From Prado023 sp963706885 (lineage in GTDB: Bacteria; Actinomycetota; Actinomycetes; S36-B12; CAIYMF01): a stretch of DNA of 64,000 bases. Made by a program: the position numbers and the translations under genes. Shown one piece after another: positions 46,257 through 57,049 of the stretch. The stretch lies in NCBI GenBank assembly GCA_963706885.1, contig CAVPNX010000009.1:62001-126000 (forward strand). Direction: 5' to 3'. The notes under the pieces were generated by a model. It was not told the DNA's origin. It made no database searches and worked only from the letters and a program-made list of their open reading frames with translations. Every line of letters starts with the position of its first letter. The stretch's first letter is position 1.

Positions 46257-46931
46257 ATGCCTGAGGGCCGTCCGACGTACCGGATACGGACCTTCCACCC
46301 ACGGCGCAGCCGGACGACGCCGTCCGCCGCGTCGGCGCTGATCCGGCTGCTGCCCGGCTGGGGGATCGAGGTGGACACCGCACCCCCACACCTGGCCGAA
46401 GCCTTCACCCCACCGCGTCCGGTGGTGCTCGAGATCGGCTCAGGGATGGGGGAGACGACCCTGGCGATGGCGAAGGCCGACCCGGCGACCGGGATTGTCG
46501 CCGTGGACGTCCACACCCCGGGGATCGGGGCGCTGCTGGCCGGCGCGGAGCGCGAGGCGCTGGGCAACATCCGGGTCTGCATCGGCGACGCCGTGGAGCT
46601 CATGGACCGCCTCGCCCCCGGCTCGCTTGCGGGCATCCGGGCGTACTTCCCCGACCCGTGGCCGAAGGTGCGCCACCACAAGCGCCGGCTCGTCCAACCC
46701 GCGTTCGTCCGGCGGGCCGCCCTGCTGCTCGCCCCCGGGGGGACTCTGCACCTGGCCACCGACATCTCCGGCTATGCCGACCAGATGCTCGAGGTGTGCG
46801 CCGCCGAGCCCTCGTTGGACGTCGGGCCCGGGCTGATCGCCCGGCCCGAGTGGCGGCCGGTCACCGGCTACGAGCGCCGGGGGATGGCCGCGGGCAGCCC
46901 GAGCGTCGACCTCATCGCCACCCGTCGCTGA
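46257..46931 (+). CDS. trmB: tRNA (guanine46-N7)-methyltransferase
   Basis: The 224-residue SAM-dependent enzyme makes m7G46 in tRNA variable loops. Motifs VVLEIGSGMGETTLAMA (SAM site), VAVDVHTPGIGALL and the family signature FPDPWPKVRHHKRR are present. The ATG at 46257 starts MPEGRPTYRIRTFHPRR. The gene is intact and sits among damaged accessory genes. Confidence 0.95.
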   Translation: MPEGRPTYRIRTFHPRRSRTTPSAASALIRLLPGWGIEVDTAPPHLAEAFTPPRPVVLEIGSGMGETTLAMAKADPATGIVAVDVHTPGIGALLAGAEREALGNIRVCIGDAVELMDRLAPGSLAGIRAYFPDPWPKVRHHKRRLVQPAFVRRAALLLAPGGTLHLATDISGYADQMLEVCAAEPSLDVGPGLIARPEWRPVTGYERRGMAAGSPSVDLIATRR

Positions 46932-46978
46932 GCGACCGCGCCGCGCCGCCTCGTGCTCGCCGCCTCGCGCTCGACGCC

Positions 46979-47650
46979 TCAGCGCACGATTCGCAGGTTG
47001 AACTGCGGGCCGCCCACTGGGCCCATGATGCGCAGCCACAGGGGTAGCCACATCTCCGGGCCCCGGGCCGTGGTGATGTCGCCGAGGTCGAGGATGTCGG
47101 ACCAGCCGAACTCGCCGAGGAGCGTCGCGACGGTGGACTTGGCATCCGGGTCGTTCCCCGACAGGAACACCGTGGTTGGTTCGGGCAGCAGGCCGGGGTC
47201 GACCATCAGGGTGGCATTCAGCGTGTTCAGCGACTTGACGACCCGCGCCTCCGGGAACGCCCGCTGCACCTGCTCGCCCAGGGAGTCGGTGTCCTTGACG
47301 GTCAGGGTGGGAGGGAATCCCTGCGAGAAGTCCAGGGGGTTCGAGACGTCCAGCAGCACCTTGCCGGCCAGGTTCGGCGCGCCTGCCTGAGCCAGGACGT
47401 CCAGGGTTGCCGAGCCGTTCGTGGCGTTGACGACCACCTCGGCGGCCCCGGCGACGGAGGCGAAGTCGGCCAGCGCGACCGAGGGGTTGTCCGCCAGCCA
47501 CTCGGCGATGGAAGCGGGGGTGCCGTCGAGTGCGCGGACCATCGTCGTATGGACGTCGCGTGTGCCCAGGCCGACGTCGTGGCCGGTCCGGACGAACCCC
47601 TCGGCCAACGCACGGCCGACCATCCCCGTGCCCAGGATCCCGATGTTCAT
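46979..47650 (-). CDS. NADP-dependent F420 reductase-like oxidoreductase
   Basis: The 223-residue Rossmann protein begins MNIGILGTGMVGRALAEGFV with GTRDVHT for NADP. The layout NATNGSATLDVLAQAG, LLDVSNPLDF, VKSLNTLNATLM matches the F420H2:NADP oxidoreductase (FNO)-like family. Members may instead bind only NADP and have other roles. The ATG at 47650 is chosen; GAGAGGACC lies upstream. It is convergent with trmB. Confidence 0.85.
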   Translation of the reverse strand: MNIGILGTGMVGRALAEGFVRTGHDVGLGTRDVHTTMVRALDGTPASIAEWLADNPSVALADFASVAGAAEVVVNATNGSATLDVLAQAGAPNLAGKVLLDVSNPLDFSQGFPPTLTVKDTDSLGEQVQRAFPEARVVKSLNTLNATLMVDPGLLPEPTTVFLSGNDPDAKSTVATLLGEFGWSDILDLGDITTARGPEMWLPLWLRIMGPVGGPQFNLRIVR

Positions 47651-47936
47651 GGTGGTCCTCTCCTGCTGCGGGCCGGCCCCATGAGCGACCCGCTCGTCGG
47701 CCTTCGCATCCTGCCTGACCGGGGCGGCCAACGCCAGCCTGGGCAACCTCGCGCTCGCTACCGTCGATCCCGATGCCTCGGCGCTGGCCGCGAGACGGCC
47801 TCGCGCCCGTTGCTGTCGATCCCGCCCCGGCGGAGAGGGGAGGGATCGACGGAACCGGGCGCGAGGTCCATCACGCCGGCGACCCTCCGATGTCTGCCCG
47901 ACCGGCTTTCGACCTGAAGCGGCGCGGGGTCCTGCG

Positions 47937-47978
47937 TCAGCCGTGGTGGGGCATGATCGCGCCCTCGGGCATGACCCC
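47937..47978 (-). pseudogene. Duplicated fragment of the pirin 3' end
   Basis: These 42 bases match the 3' end of the pirin gene (48424-48465) with one mismatch, including the stop codon. On the minus strand they read GVMPEGAIMPHHG-stop; the intact gene reads GVIPEGAIMPHHG-stop. No further pirin sequence lies beyond, so this is a relic of a second copy or of a local duplication. Confidence 0.8.
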
Positions 47979-48022
47979 CAGTATCGACCGCTGGCGGCTC
48001 GGTCCCCACGCGAGGTCGGGCC

Positions 48023-48295
48023 TCACATCATCGGTGGGTTCTCGACTCCCAGCATCACCATCGAGGCAGTCAACGCCGTGCCCAAGGCACCTCCAATGAT
48101 CATGAACAGCCCCAGGCCGGGGACAGGCCCCACGAAGGCGAGCAAGAACCCGAGCGCGAGCACGATCAACGGGACCCGGAGCGGGCGCCATTTCCGCCGA
48201 CTCCCGCCGATGATGCGATCGGTGGAGCCCAGCACCGCGTGGCCCGTGTCGCCCGTCTGCTGGCGGCGATGAAGGTCGTCGTTCCAGTCGCCCAT
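48023..48295 (-). CDS. Small two-helix membrane protein (PGPGW-like)
   Basis: The 90-residue product has a polar N-terminal ~35 residues (MGDWNDDLHRRQQTGDTGHA). Then come hydrophobic stretches (PLIVLALGFLLAFVGP and LGLFMIIGGALGTALTASMV) separated by VPGLG, reminiscent of the PGPGW transmembrane family. Orientation and role are unknown. It lies between the pirin gene and its 3'-end relic. Confidence 0.6.
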   Translation of the reverse strand: MGDWNDDLHRRQQTGDTGHAVLGSTDRIIGGSRRKWRPLRVPLIVLALGFLLAFVGPVPGLGLFMIIGGALGTALTASMVMLGVENPPMM

Positions 48296-48423
48296 GGCGT
48301 GCCTCCTCAACTCGCCAGCCCAACGCGCGGAGCTGGCGCACGCTGCCGGAGCTGCTGGTGAGGGAAGGCTCCCACTCCCTGATGATGGCGGTCAATAGGC
48401 TGGCGGCCGGGTGCTACACACTC

Positions 48424-49392
48424 TCAGCCGTGGTGGGGCATGATCGCGCCCTCGGGGATGACCCCGAGGCGACCACGCTGGTAGTCCTCGATGGCCTGGA
48501 TGACCTCGGCCTTGGTGTTCATCACGAACGGGCCGTAGGCGAACACCGGCTCGCGCAGCGGAACACCACCGAGCAGCAGGACGTCCAGCGCCGGGGTGGC
48601 CACCGACTGGCTGGGCGCGGCCTCCAGGGTGATGTGGTCACCGGAGCCGAGGACTGCGAGCTGCCCGCCGTTGATGGGCTGGCCGTAGGCGCCCACCGAC
48701 CCGCGGCCGGTCAGCGCGTACACGAGGGCGTTGAAGTCCTTGCGCCAGGGCAGCTCGAGGCGCGCCCCGGGGGCGAGGGTCGCGTGCACGATGGAGATCG
48801 GCGACTGGCTGCGCCCGGGGCCCGTGTGCCCGGCCACGGTCCCAGCCAGGACGCGGACCAGGGCGCCGCCGTCGGCGCTCGACGTCAGGGCGATATCCGT
48901 GCCCTCAAGGCCCTGGTAGTTCGGGGCCAGCCACTTCTTGGACGCCGGCAGGTTGATCCAGAGCTGGATCCCGTGGAACAGCCCACCGGACCTGACCAGG
49001 GACTCCGGCGGGGTCTCGATGTGCAGGATTCCCGCGCCGGCGGTCATGTACTGCGTGCCGCCGTTCTCGATCACCCCGCCGCCGCCGTGGGAGTCCTGGT
49101 GGATGAACGTCCCGTCCATCAGGTACGTGAAGGTCTCGAATCCTCGGTGCGGGTGCCAGTCGGTTCCCCGGGGCTCGCCGACCCCGTAGTCGACCTCGCC
49201 CATCTGGTCCATGTGCACGAACGGGTCGAGGTCGGCCTTGTCCACGCCGGCGAAGGCGCGGCGTACCGGGAAGCCCTCGCCCTCGAAGCCGCGTGGCGCG
49301 GTCGTGACGGTCCGGACCGGGCGGGACCGCCCGTTGGGGTCGGGTGCGTCCACCCGGGGCAGGGTCATCGTGTCAGCGGTCACGGCGGGCAT
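48424..49392 (-). CDS. Pirin family protein
   Basis: The 322-residue bicupin has the metal-site signature HPHRGFETFTYLMDG (two His and a Glu), then H-x-DS-x-G and the pirin C-terminal cupin. Pirins are iron-binding proteins; some are quercetinases, others regulate partners. The ATG at 49392 follows AGGAGG. The extreme 3' end is duplicated 450 bases away. Confidence 0.92.
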   Translation of the reverse strand: MPAVTADTMTLPRVDAPDPNGRSRPVRTVTTAPRGFEGEGFPVRRAFAGVDKADLDPFVHMDQMGEVDYGVGEPRGTDWHPHRGFETFTYLMDGTFIHQDSHGGGGVIENGGTQYMTAGAGILHIETPPESLVRSGGLFHGIQLWINLPASKKWLAPNYQGLEGTDIALTSSADGGALVRVLAGTVAGHTGPGRSQSPISIVHATLAPGARLELPWRKDFNALVYALTGRGSVGAYGQPINGGQLAVLGSGDHITLEAAPSQSVATPALDVLLLGGVPLREPVFAYGPFVMNTKAEVIQAIEDYQRGRLGVIPEGAIMPHHG

Positions 49393-49482
49393 GGGTCCTC
49401 CTGAAGTGTCGGTACAACGTTCAACTATATGGAGGGCCCGGGCATTCCGCCAGGGGTGTTGCAGCAGGCGACGGGCGTGACG

Positions 49483-50079
49483 TCAGCCCACGTACGCGTA
49501 CGGGCTCGGCGCGGTCGGCAGCGTGAGGGCGGAGGCGGACTTCCGGAGCAGGCGGCGGTTGACCGACATGATGCCGGCCGTCACGGCCAGGGTCGCCAGC
49601 GACTGCTTGTCCTTGCGGCGCGCGAGCGGTCCAAGAACGGCGTCCGACCCCGTCACGATCGCTCCCGCGGCCGCGCCGATGGCGACCTGGCTGGTGAGCA
49701 CCCGCCCTGCCTGCATGAACGGCCGGTCTGCGGCCGGGCTGCGGATGATCGCGCGCTGGGCGACGACCGCGGCTGCGATGGTCGCCGCATTGCCGGCCAG
49801 CATCACCCTGCGGCGAGCGGCTACCTGCTCGGGGGTGATCGGCTTCCCGCCGAGGGACCGGTCGGCTGCCTGTTCGATCGCCAGCTGCGGCACAGCCGTC
49901 AGCGCGATGTAGAACGACGAGATGGCCCCTGAAAGGACGAGGTTGGCCCCCGGGATCTGCTTGAGCTTGCGCTGGACACCAGGCTGGTAGGGGCCGCTGG
50001 CAGCCACGAGCAGGGAGGACCGTCGGGCGACGCCGAGGCCCGGCTCCTTCTTGAGGAGCTCGTTGAAATCGACCTTCAT
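49483..50079 (-). CDS. Putative membrane protein, function unknown
   Basis: The 198-residue product begins MKVDFNELLKKEPGLGVARR and has Ala-rich hydrophobic stretches (LVLSGAISSFYIALTAV, VMLAGNAATIAAAVVAQRAI, VAIGAAAGAIVTG, ATLAVTAGIMSVN), suggesting several membrane helices. GAGGAACG lies upstream of the ATG at 50079. I recognise no family. It is divergent from mutY. Confidence 0.65.
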   Translation of the reverse strand: MKVDFNELLKKEPGLGVARRSSLLVAASGPYQPGVQRKLKQIPGANLVLSGAISSFYIALTAVPQLAIEQAADRSLGGKPITPEQVAARRRVMLAGNAATIAAAVVAQRAIIRSPAADRPFMQAGRVLTSQVAIGAAAGAIVTGSDAVLGPLARRKDKQSLATLAVTAGIMSVNRRLLRKSASALTLPTAPSPYAYVG

Positions 50080-50169
50080 CTCGTTCCTCCTGGCTGTGGC
50101 TGTGGCCGCAGTATCCCGCGTCGCGACCTGTTGGTGCAGTGCCGGCGGTGCGGATCGACAATGGAGACC

Positions 50170-51143
50170 ATGTCACGGTCCGGCGGGCGGGGTGCAGGCG
50201 ACCCAGCACAGGTACGAAGCTCGACGCTGCCGATGCTCGCCTCGGACACCTCACGTGGAGCGCCGCACCTTGTCGGCGACTGGTTCGAGGTGAATCGCCG
50301 CGACCTTCCGTGGCGCGCCGCCGACCGGACCCCTTGGGGCGTGCTGGTCAGCGAGGTGATGCTGCAGCAGACACCGGTCGCGCGGGTCGTGCCCGCGTGG
50401 ACGGCCTGGATGGCGCGGTGGCCGCAGCCGGTCGGCCTGGCCGCGGACTCGCCGGGCGACGCCGTGCGGCAGTGGGATCGGCTGGGCTACCCGCGGCGCG
50501 CCCTGAACCTGCACGCCGCGTCGCTGGCCATCGTCGAGCGGCACGACGGCCGGGTTCCCGAGGCCGAGGTGGACCTCCTGGCCCTCCCCGGCGTCGGGGA
50601 GTACACGGCCGCTGCGGTACGCGCCTTCGCGTTCGGGCGCCGTTCGGTGGTGCTGGACACGAACGTCCGGCGGGTGCTCGCGCGCCTGGTGGACGGCCAG
50701 GAGCATCCACCGCCGAGCCTCACGGCGAGCGAGCGTTCCCGGGCCGAGGCGCTGGTGCCGGCGGACGACGCCGGCGCGGCGCGGTGGTCAGCCGCGGTGA
50801 TGGAGCTCGGGGCGCTGGTCTGCACTGCGACCTCGCCGCGCTGTGCGGACTGTCCGGTCGCGGGAGTGTGCGCGTGGGTGCAGGCGGGCCGACCCGCATA
50901 CGACGGTCCGCCGCGGCGGGTCCAACGCTTCGCCGGGACCGACCGGCAGGTCCGGGGTCGGATCATGGCCGTCCTTCGGGAGTCCGCGGGGTCCGTGGGT
51001 CGATCGGCGATCGAGGCCGCGTGGGACGACCCGATCCAGCGGGAGCGGGCGCTGGACGGGCTCGTGGCCGACGGACTGGTCGCCCTGGTGGGCGAGGACC
51101 GGTTCGGCCTGCCGGGAGTGGTGCCGGAGAACGGGGAGCGGCG

Positions 51144-51159
<16 letters not shown>
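50170..51159 (+). CDS. mutY: A/G-specific adenine glycosylase
   Basis: MutY removes adenine mispaired with 8-oxoguanine. The helix-hairpin-helix region LPGVGEYTAAAVRAFAF, the catalytic Asp in VVLDTNVRRVLARL and the iron-sulfur motif C-x6-C-x2-C-x5-C (CTATSPRCADCPVAGVC) are clear. The start is uncertain: ATGs at 50161, 50170 and 50233 are in frame, and GGAG favours 50170. The last 16 bases overlap glgB convergently. As in other actinobacteria the C-terminal MutT-like domain is short. Confidence 0.93.
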
Positions 51160-53039
<1,880 letters not shown>

Positions 53040-53176
53040 GCATGCCACTCCCTCTTCGATCGCGCTCGTCGGGGCGATCCTCGCCCCGACGCGGAGCCTC
53101 GGCCACGTCGACCGGGCCGCGCGCCACGACCCCAGCCTGCCACCAGCAGCCCGGCTGCTGGGCCCCGGTATCCGGG

Positions 53177-54310
53177 TCAGTCCCGAGGTGCCGGACCGCC
53201 GGCGGCGACGGATTCGGTCGGACCCCTCCGGCGCCGGGCTTCGAAGGCGGCCAGCGACCCCAGGGTGATCGCGACGGTGGGCAGGACGAACGCCAGCATC
53301 ACGGCGGAGTAGGTCGGCAGGCTCTCGTGCCCTGACGCGTTCAGCAGCAGGTACCCGATGAAGGCGGCGTACAGGGCCAGGAACAGGACACCCTCCCACC
53401 GACGGATCTCGAAGCCCGTGTAGATCACGGGCAGCAGGGTGGCGGACACGGCGATCATGATCGGGATGTCGACGCGGATCGCCGACTCGGCCACCGGGAT
53501 GCCATCCGGGGCCAGCAGGCTGCTCACCCCGAGCACGGCACCGATGTTGAAGATGCTGCTGCCGACCGCGTTGCCGACAGCCATGTCGCGCTGGCCGCGC
53601 AGTGCGGCGATCACAGTGGTCGCCAACTCGGGCAGGGACGTGCCGATGGCCACGATGGTCAGGCCGATCACCATCTCCGGGACGCCGCGCTCGTTGGCGA
53701 TCCGCGTGGATCCCTCGACCAGCCACTCGGCGCCCACGACCAGCAGGGCGACGCCGACCACGAGCAGCACGATGTTGACGGCGTGTCGGCGCGCCCCGCC
53801 CGCCGAGGCGGGCTCGGCCACCTCGCCAGGCCCGGGGTCCGGCTCGTCGAGCCGGGTCTCCCGGCGCCCAACGACCACGGCGCTGATCGCGTAGCCGAGG
53901 AGGCACGCGAAGAGCAGGGCCCCATTGGTCCGGTTGATCAGCCCGTCGAGGCTCACGAACAGCAGCAGCACGCCCATGGCGACCATGACGGGCACGTCCA
54001 CGCGGACCAGTCGGTACTTGACCGCCAGCGGCCCGATGACTGCCGCGATCCCGAGGACCAGCAGGACGTTGGCGATGTTGGAGCCGACCACGTTCCCCAC
54101 GGCGAGGTCCGGGCTGCCGTCGCGCACGGCCTGGAGGGTGACAGCAAGCTCAGGGGCGGACGTGGCGAAGGCCACGACGGTGAGGCCGACGACCAGCGGC
54201 GACAGGCCCACGGCCGCGGCGATCCCGCCAGCCCCGCGCACGAGCAGCTCGCCACCGGCAACGAGGGTCACGAAACCGGCGAGCAGCAATCCGGCCGTGC
54301 CCACGTCCAT
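53177..54310 (-). CDS. Calcium/sodium antiporter (CaCA family)
   Basis: The 377-residue multispanning transporter has two inverted alpha-repeat signatures: VVAFATSAPELAVTLQAV with DLAVGNVVGSNIANVLLVLG, and IVAIGTSLPELATTVIAAL with DMAVGNAVGSSIFNIGAVLG. These hold the ion-coordinating acidic residues and are the hallmark of YrbG-type K+-independent exchangers. Ten or so hydrophobic segments are visible. It lies 40 bases downstream of the zinc dehydrogenase on the same strand and may or may not belong to that operon. Confidence 0.92.
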   Translation of the reverse strand: MDVGTAGLLLAGFVTLVAGGELLVRGAGGIAAAVGLSPLVVGLTVVAFATSAPELAVTLQAVRDGSPDLAVGNVVGSNIANVLLVLGIAAVIGPLAVKYRLVRVDVPVMVAMGVLLLFVSLDGLINRTNGALLFACLLGYAISAVVVGRRETRLDEPDPGPGEVAEPASAGGARRHAVNIVLLVVGVALLVVGAEWLVEGSTRIANERGVPEMVIGLTIVAIGTSLPELATTVIAALRGQRDMAVGNAVGSSIFNIGAVLGVSSLLAPDGIPVAESAIRVDIPIMIAVSATLLPVIYTGFEIRRWEGVLFLALYAAFIGYLLLNASGHESLPTYSAVMLAFVLPTVAITLGSLAAFEARRRRGPTESVAAGGPAPRD

Positions 54311-54350
54311 AGCCGCTGACCGTATCGTCGGCGAGTGGTGGGTCGCCGCC

Positions 54351-55608
54351 TCAACCGTCCACCAGCGGGATCCCGGGATTGGGGCGCAGGGTCGCCTTGA
54401 TGCACTCGGCGGATGGTCCGGCCGAGGCGGTCGCCAGCCCCTGCTTCCAGTCGTCGAGGTCGAAGGTGTGCGTCACGATCCCATCGACCGGGTAGCCGGG
54501 ATCGGCGAACCACTCGACGACCTGGGCCATCGTGTGGCGGCCTCCGAGCGCCGGCTCGGGCCCGAGGTTGATCGTCCCCTGCACGGTGATCTGCCGGTTC
54601 CAGACCAGGGACCAGTCGACGCCCTGCTTGCCGGCCCCGCCGACGAGCACCAGCATCCCGGTGGGTCGCAGCAGGTGCAGTGCGAGGTCGATCGTGTCGG
54701 GGAGGCCCACACAGTCGAACACCGCGTCCACGCCCTGCTCGAGGATCGGGGTCCGGGTCAGCCGCGGCCGCAGCACCCGTCCACCGTCGGAGGCCGCGAG
54801 GTCCTCGACGGCCCGCGCCCCGGCGGGGAGGGTCCGGGTGGCGCCTGCCGCCGTCGCCGCGGCGGCGCCGAACTCACCGGGGCTCACCACGATGAGGTCG
54901 AGGTCCGGGTGCAGCATCCGCAGGGCGGCCGTCACGAGCAGGCCGATCGTCCCGGGCCCGATCACCACGACCCGGTCACCCCGGCGCGTCCACAACAGGG
55001 CCGCGTGCAGGGCGATGGAGGCGGGCTCTGCGAGGACGGCGCGCGTCGACGGGATGTCCGCGACGGGATGCAGCTGGGACTGGTGGGCCACGACCTGCTC
55101 GGCCCAGCCCCCACCGAGAGCGGCGTCGAACCCGAGCGTCGGTGCCCGGCACCCGGAGGCTCCCGGCTCGTCGAAGCGCTCGCACACGTTCGGGAAGCCC
55201 TCGCGGCAGGAACGGCAGGGGTCGAAGCCCGCGATGGGCGCACGACAGCACGGGGTCGACCACGACCCGATCGCCCTCGGCGACCGTGGCGCCGGGGCCC
55301 ACCTCCTCGACGACCGCGACCATCTCGTGCCCGGGGATCTGCCGCGGCGCGTTGTAGAACGCCGACAGCACGAACGAGGACTTGGCGTGGGCGACCCCGA
55401 CATCGCTGCCGCAGATCCCGGACAGCTCGGGGCGCAGCCGGACCCACCCGTCGACACTGGGCAGCGCCGGCACGGGTGCGTCGGTCACGAGGCTGAGGAT
55501 CCCGCCCGGTCCCCACCCGGCGGACTTCCCGGCCCCGCGGGGCAGTCTCTGCGCGGCTGCGGTCAGCAGGTAGCGCTGGGTGGAGAGCTCGGCGACGACG
55601 GCGCGCAT
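54351..55608 (-). CDS. Zinc-dependent alcohol dehydrogenase (frameshifted)
   Basis: The MDR-superfamily dehydrogenase has LSGICGSDVGVAH near the catalytic zinc, IPGHEMVAVVEEVGPGATVA, a structural zinc segment FDPCRSCREGFPNVCERF, and the NAD(P) site VVVIGPGTIGLLV. The frame breaks at 55234-55238, where one extra G (C on the coding strand) separates DPVLSC from the zinc segment. Repaired length is about 419 residues. The sorbitol/threonine dehydrogenase-like layout suggests a polyol or alcohol substrate. It starts 20 bases after the monooxygenase gene, so it is probably the last gene of the metabolic cluster. Confidence 0.83.
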
Positions 55609-55628
55609 GTCTGCTGACCTCCCGTGCC

Positions 55629-57023
55629 CTACCGCAGCCCGGCCAGGGGGCGGGTGAGGCGGTCGACCAGGGACGGCGCCGGACGGTTGGCCCGCGCCTC
55701 CTTCATGGCGCGGATGTAGCGCCAGTAGTCGACCTGCATGGTGTGCCGCTCGGAGCGCAGGTAGCGCCGGGCCATGGCGCGCTGGTCGCTGGCGATCCAG
55801 TCGCGCATCTCGGCGGGGGAGGGCAGCGCCGCGGCGCCGGTGAGGACGTCGCCGATCCACTGGGACTGGTACTCGCAGAGCGGGATGCTAGAACCGACCG
55901 ACTGGATGAACCCGATGAAGTACAGCCCAGGGCGGTCGGGGGCGACGACCCGCTGGAAGAGCGGCATCGCGTTGTGCGCAGGGTCGAAGACCTCGGGCGC
56001 CAGGAACGGGAACGTGACCCGGTACCCGGTGGCCAGGACCAGGACGTCGGCGTGCACGGCGCTGCCGTCGGCGAACTCGATCCGGTCGCCGTCGAGGCGC
56101 TCGATCCCCGGCTTCATGGTGATGTCGCCGTGGCCGACCCGGTCGTACAGCTCGGCGGACACCGTGGGGTGGGCGTGCAGCAGTCGGTGGTCGGGCGTGG
56201 GCAGCCCCCGGTCCTGGGGCCGGCCGGTGCTCAGTCGCAGGATCGTCTCGTAGAGGGTCCGCTCGACGGGGAACGGGATGTAGGCCATCAGCGGGTTGCC
56301 GAACTGGTCGACCGGCCTGCCGAAGGCGTACTTGGGGATCACGTGCACGCCGTGCCGGGTCACCAGGTGGACGTGGTTGGCCACCTTGGCTGCGTCGCAG
56401 GCGATGTCCATCCCGGAGTTGCCCACCCCGACGACCACGACGTCGGCGTCCGTGAGGACCGCAGGGTCGCGGTAGTCGTGGGCGTGGAACGTCCGGCCCG
56501 TGAACTCCCCGGGGAACTCGGGGACCTTCGGGTCGAAGTGGTGGCCGTTGGCCACCAGCACCGATCGGTAGGTGCGCCGCCGGCCCCCGGCGACGGTGAC
56601 GGCCCAGCCGTGGCTGCCCGGGTCCCCGTCGCCGGGCAACGGCTCCACGGCGGTCACCTCGGTGCGGAAGGTGATCCGCTCCAGGAGGTGGTTGTCCTCG
56701 GCGAAGGACTGGAAGTAGGCCGCGAGCATCTCGTGCGGCGGGTAGTCCGGCCAGTCCTCGGGCATCGGGTACGAGGGGAACTGCGAGAGGGGCCGCGAGC
56801 TGTTCAGGTGCAGCGTCTTGTACGCGGCCACAGCACCGTTGTCGTTGTCGATGCGCCACAGCCCACCGACCATGGATCCCTTCTCGAACCAGTCGAAGGT
56901 GATGCCTCTGTCAGCGAGGGCCTTGCCGGCGGCCAGGCCCGCCGCACCGGCGCCGATCAGGCAGGCGTCGGCATCGAAGCCGCTGGTGGCCGGGTCGCCC
57001 CGTGCGCCGTCCGGTGCAGTCAT
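55629..57023 (-). CDS. Flavin-containing monooxygenase-like protein
   Basis: The 464-residue protein has an FAD site (CLIGAGAAGLAAGKAL, about 20-35), the FMO identifying motif F-x-G-x3-H-x3-Y (FTGRTFHAHDY) and an NADPH site (VVVVGVGNSGMDIACDAA). LATGYRVTFPF is near the C-terminus. It would oxygenate a nitrogen, sulfur or ketone centre. The ATG at 57023 is 26 bases after the PLP gene. It contains no obvious frameshift. Confidence 0.88.
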   Translation of the reverse strand: MTAPDGARGDPATSGFDADACLIGAGAAGLAAGKALADRGITFDWFEKGSMVGGLWRIDNDNGAVAAYKTLHLNSSRPLSQFPSYPMPEDWPDYPPHEMLAAYFQSFAEDNHLLERITFRTEVTAVEPLPGDGDPGSHGWAVTVAGGRRRTYRSVLVANGHHFDPKVPEFPGEFTGRTFHAHDYRDPAVLTDADVVVVGVGNSGMDIACDAAKVANHVHLVTRHGVHVIPKYAFGRPVDQFGNPLMAYIPFPVERTLYETILRLSTGRPQDRGLPTPDHRLLHAHPTVSAELYDRVGHGDITMKPGIERLDGDRIEFADGSAVHADVLVLATGYRVTFPFLAPEVFDPAHNAMPLFQRVVAPDRPGLYFIGFIQSVGSSIPLCEYQSQWIGDVLTGAAALPSPAEMRDWIASDQRAMARRYLRSERHTMQVDYWRYIRAMKEARANRPAPSLVDRLTRPLAGLR

Positions 57024-57049
57024 GTCGTGGTCCTCTCGCAGGCGCCGGA

